Of a stretch of 7,978 bases of DNA, positions 6,982 through 7,978 are shown in pieces (position 1 is the stretch's first letter; every line of letters starts with the position of its first letter). The notes under the pieces are model-generated. The model ran no database searches. It was not told the origin of the DNA and saw only the letters and a list, made by a program, of their open reading frames with translations. The position numbers and the translations under genes are program-made. This stretch comes from Actinomycetes bacterium (GTDB lineage Bacteria > Actinomycetota > Acidimicrobiia > Acidimicrobiales > Palsa-688), in contig JAJZYO010000076.1 of NCBI GenBank assembly GCA_021798075.1, positions 1 to 7,978 of the forward strand, read 5' to 3'.

Positions 6982-7569
6982 TTGGCCGCTGATGCGCATG
7001 CCGTTCACCTTGGTGCCGTTGGTGCTGCCGAGGTCGGCGACCACCCAGGTGCCGTCCGGGCCCCGGCGGAGCTCGGCGTGACGGCGGCTGACGCCCGTGT
7101 CGGCGAGCGCAAGCTCGCATTCGGGGAGCCGGCCCAGGGTCAGGGTCTCGGTCTCGAGGACGACCCGTCGGCCGTCGGGGAGCACCAGGGTGGATGTGCC
7201 CTGTTCAGGCACCAGCTCACCGGCCACGAGGAGCGTCCCGTGGCGGAGCGTCTCGTCGGTCTCGATGGTCACGCTGACCGGCCCGAGGAAGCTATATCCC
7301 TCTTGTGTGGCATGCTCCCGTGCCGCTTCGATCAGCTCCTTGGCCAGCTCTTCCTCTATGGGGTGGAACTTGGCCCGGTCAGCGCTCGAAAGGACCACCT
7401 TGAACGAGTTGGGCGTGAGAACGCCCTTGGGGGCGACCGTTCGGCGCAGGTCCATCTCCCTTGTGAGGCGCCTCCCGATCTCGACGGGTTGGAGCCCGCT
7501 CCGGAAGATCCTCGCGAAGGCACCCTCGACAAAGCGCTCGAGTCGCCGCTCGAACTTCTCCAAGGCCAT
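6883..7569 (-). CDS. fhaA: FHA-domain adaptor FhaA (DUF3662 + FHA), short form
   Basis: Cytosolic adaptor; the mycobacterial protein binds phosphorylated partners of the wall machinery, including the MviN/MurJ pseudokinase domain. 228 residues from the ATG at 7569, whose start MALEKFERRLERFVEGAFAR matches the usual N-terminus of the family. The frame is open upstream to 7791, but those extra 74 codons lack any family feature and I reject them. N-terminal DUF3662 domain about 1-118. FHA domain about 126-216 with G146-R147, SRRH (S161, H164) and GSTNGTKVNG (N184). The two domains are joined almost directly, whereas the mycobacterial protein (527 residues) has a long low-complexity linker. It is first in the operon and divergent from tRNA-Leu. 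No clear Shine-Dalgarno: the nearest is AGGGG about 15 bases upstream. Confidence 0.94.
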   Translation of the reverse strand: MALEKFERRLERFVEGAFARIFRSGLQPVEIGRRLTREMDLRRTVAPKGVLTPNSFKVVLSSADRAKFHPIEEELAKELIEAAREHATQEGYSFLGPVSVTIETDETLRHGTLLVAGELVPEQGTSTLVLPDGRRVVLETETLTLGRLPECELALADTGVSRRHAELRRGPDGTWVVADLGSTNGTKVNGMRISGQRALEDGDQITVGSTSLRFETRAPAHPGRALER

Positions 7570-7578
7570 TGTGGCCGC

Positions 7579-7584
7579 ATAGTA
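7579..7584 (-). promoter_or_regulatory. Possible -10 element of fhaA
   Basis: TACTAT on the minus strand fits TANNNT and ends 9 bases before the fhaA ATG. With the usual 6-7 base distance the transcript would start within two or three bases of the ATG, i.e. leaderless or nearly so, which would explain the lack of a good Shine-Dalgarno. No -35 element is recognisable. Weak evidence. Confidence 0.3.
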
Positions 7585-7595
7585 CCCCTGCCAGG

Positions 7596-7607
7596 GCCTC
7601 AGCCTAG
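7596..7607 (-). promoter_or_regulatory. Word shared with the pknB upstream region
   Basis: CTAGGCTGAGGC on the minus strand matches CTAGGCTGTGGC just upstream of pknB (1723-1734) at 11 of 12 bases. It contains CTAG, a rare tetranucleotide in many high-GC genomes, and TAGGCT, a possible -10. If used as the fhaA promoter it would give a leader of about 24 bases carrying AGGGG. It may be an operator or chance. Confidence 0.25.
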
Positions 7608-7665
7608 GTACAGCCTGTAGGCGAGGGGCCCCCAAGCTGCCCGCCAGCGCCGCTCCCCACCGCAC

Positions 7666-7798
7666 CTTCTCGGTGCAGCTCCGTCTTCCCGGTGCGCGTC
7701 GCGCTACCGAGAAGCGCTCTAGTGCACCAATAAGGCATGTCTGCACCCAGAAGCCGCGGTCCAGCCCCTTCTTGGTGCGCTTTCGTTGCACCCGGCCC
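7666..7798. repeat. Array of 11-base motifs (CTTCTCGGTGC) at 19-25 base spacing, both orientations
   Basis: Six copies match CTTCTCGGTGC at 9-11 of 11 positions: plus strand at 7666 (11/11), 7685 (10), 7768 (10); minus strand at 7704 (9), 7724 (9), 7743 (10). A seventh minus-strand site at 7788 keeps only the GGTGC core. Left-end spacings are 19, 19, 20, 19, 25 and 20 bases. The first and third copies contain a perfect 9-base inverted repeat (7666-7674 with 7706-7714), and GCACC/GGTGC around 7662-7676 and GCGCT/AGCGC at 7701-7717 make small hairpins. The position between two divergent genes suggests protein-binding sites on one DNA face, or an RNA structure. I do not recognise the motif as a known operator. 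Confidence 0.5.
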
Positions 7799-7881
7799 GA
7801 GCGCCAGCCGAGCCGGCCGAAGAGACGCCGCCAGCCGGCCGAGGACGCCCCAGCGGTTCAGGTAGCCTGGTCGGACCACTC

Positions 7882-7965
<84 letters not shown>

Positions 7966-7969
<4 letters not shown>

Positions 7970-7978
7970 ACCAACCAA
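7966..7978 (+). repeat. Tandem ACCA repeat continuing from the tRNA 3' end
   Basis: The terminal ACCA of the tRNA is followed directly by two more ACCA units and an A, up to the window edge, so the full extent is unknown. It may be chance or a duplication of the tRNA end; tRNA 3' ends are common integration sites, but no integrase or element is visible here. Confidence 0.6.

Larger units (their letters stand above)
7570..7881. other. 312-base divergent non-coding region between fhaA and tRNA-Leu
   Basis: No reading frame here has family features; those present run through the region as shadows or as an implausible extension of fhaA. It should hold the promoters of both the fhaA operon and tRNA-Leu. 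For the tRNA, TAGCCT at 7863-7868 on the plus strand fits TANNNT and would start the transcript about 7 bases before the mature tRNA, but no -35 is seen. The middle of the region contains the spaced 11-base motifs described separately. Confidence 0.7.

Noticed and set aside
7570..7791. Upstream in-frame extension of FhaA by 74 codons from an ATG at 7791
   Set aside because: The extra sequence has no family similarity that I can see, whereas the ATG at 7569 begins with the standard FhaA N-terminus. The extension also overlaps the motif array.
7604..7879. Open frame of 91 codons in the fhaA-tRNA gap
   Set aside because: No recognisable domain, Arg/Gly/Ala-rich composition, and it runs across the motif array towards the tRNA; most likely non-coding.

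Overview
The window is GC-rich and carries, on the minus strand, the actinobacterial cell-wall growth and Ser/Thr phosphorylation cluster fhaA - fhaB - pstP - rodA - pbpA - pknB. A tRNA-Leu(CAG) gene lies upstream on the plus strand. This gene set and order is characteristic of Actinomycetota; the mycobacterial equivalent is Rv0020c to Rv0014c. Absence of pknA between pbpA and pknB, and a short FhaA, argue against a mycobacterium. A deeper actinobacterial lineage (for example Acidimicrobiia) is my guess, not something the sequence proves.

Layout, in the direction of transcription of the main operon (right to left). 7882-7969 (+): tRNA-Leu. 7570-7881: a 312-base divergent non-coding region that holds a regularly spaced set of 11-base motifs. 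7569-6883 (-): fhaA, a DUF3662-FHA adaptor. 6882-6750: a 133-base gap with a repeated CCCTGGA-type word. 6749-6219 (-): fhaB, a membrane-anchored FHA protein. 6222-4723: pstP, a PP2C phosphatase. 4726-3275: rodA, a SEDS glycosyltransferase. 3278-1791: pbpA, a class B transpeptidase. After a 72-base gap comes pknB from 1718, which runs off the left edge still open. The fhaB/pstP, pstP/rodA and rodA/pbpA junctions are all four-base ATGA overlaps, so these four genes look translationally coupled.

Working together (family knowledge): PknB senses muropeptides or lipid II through external PASTA domains and phosphorylates wall and division proteins. PstP removes those phosphates. FhaA and FhaB read phosphothreonine through FHA domains. 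RodA polymerises glycan strands and PbpA cross-links them.

This is a well-known cluster and I do not see a new system of genes in it. The least explained signal is the 7666-7798 motif array between the tRNA and fhaA, followed by a 12-base word shared by the regions upstream of fhaA and pknB. Smaller oddities are a cysteine pair in PASTA domain 2 of PknB, an SxD in place of SxN in PbpA, and a tandem ACCA repeat after the tRNA.
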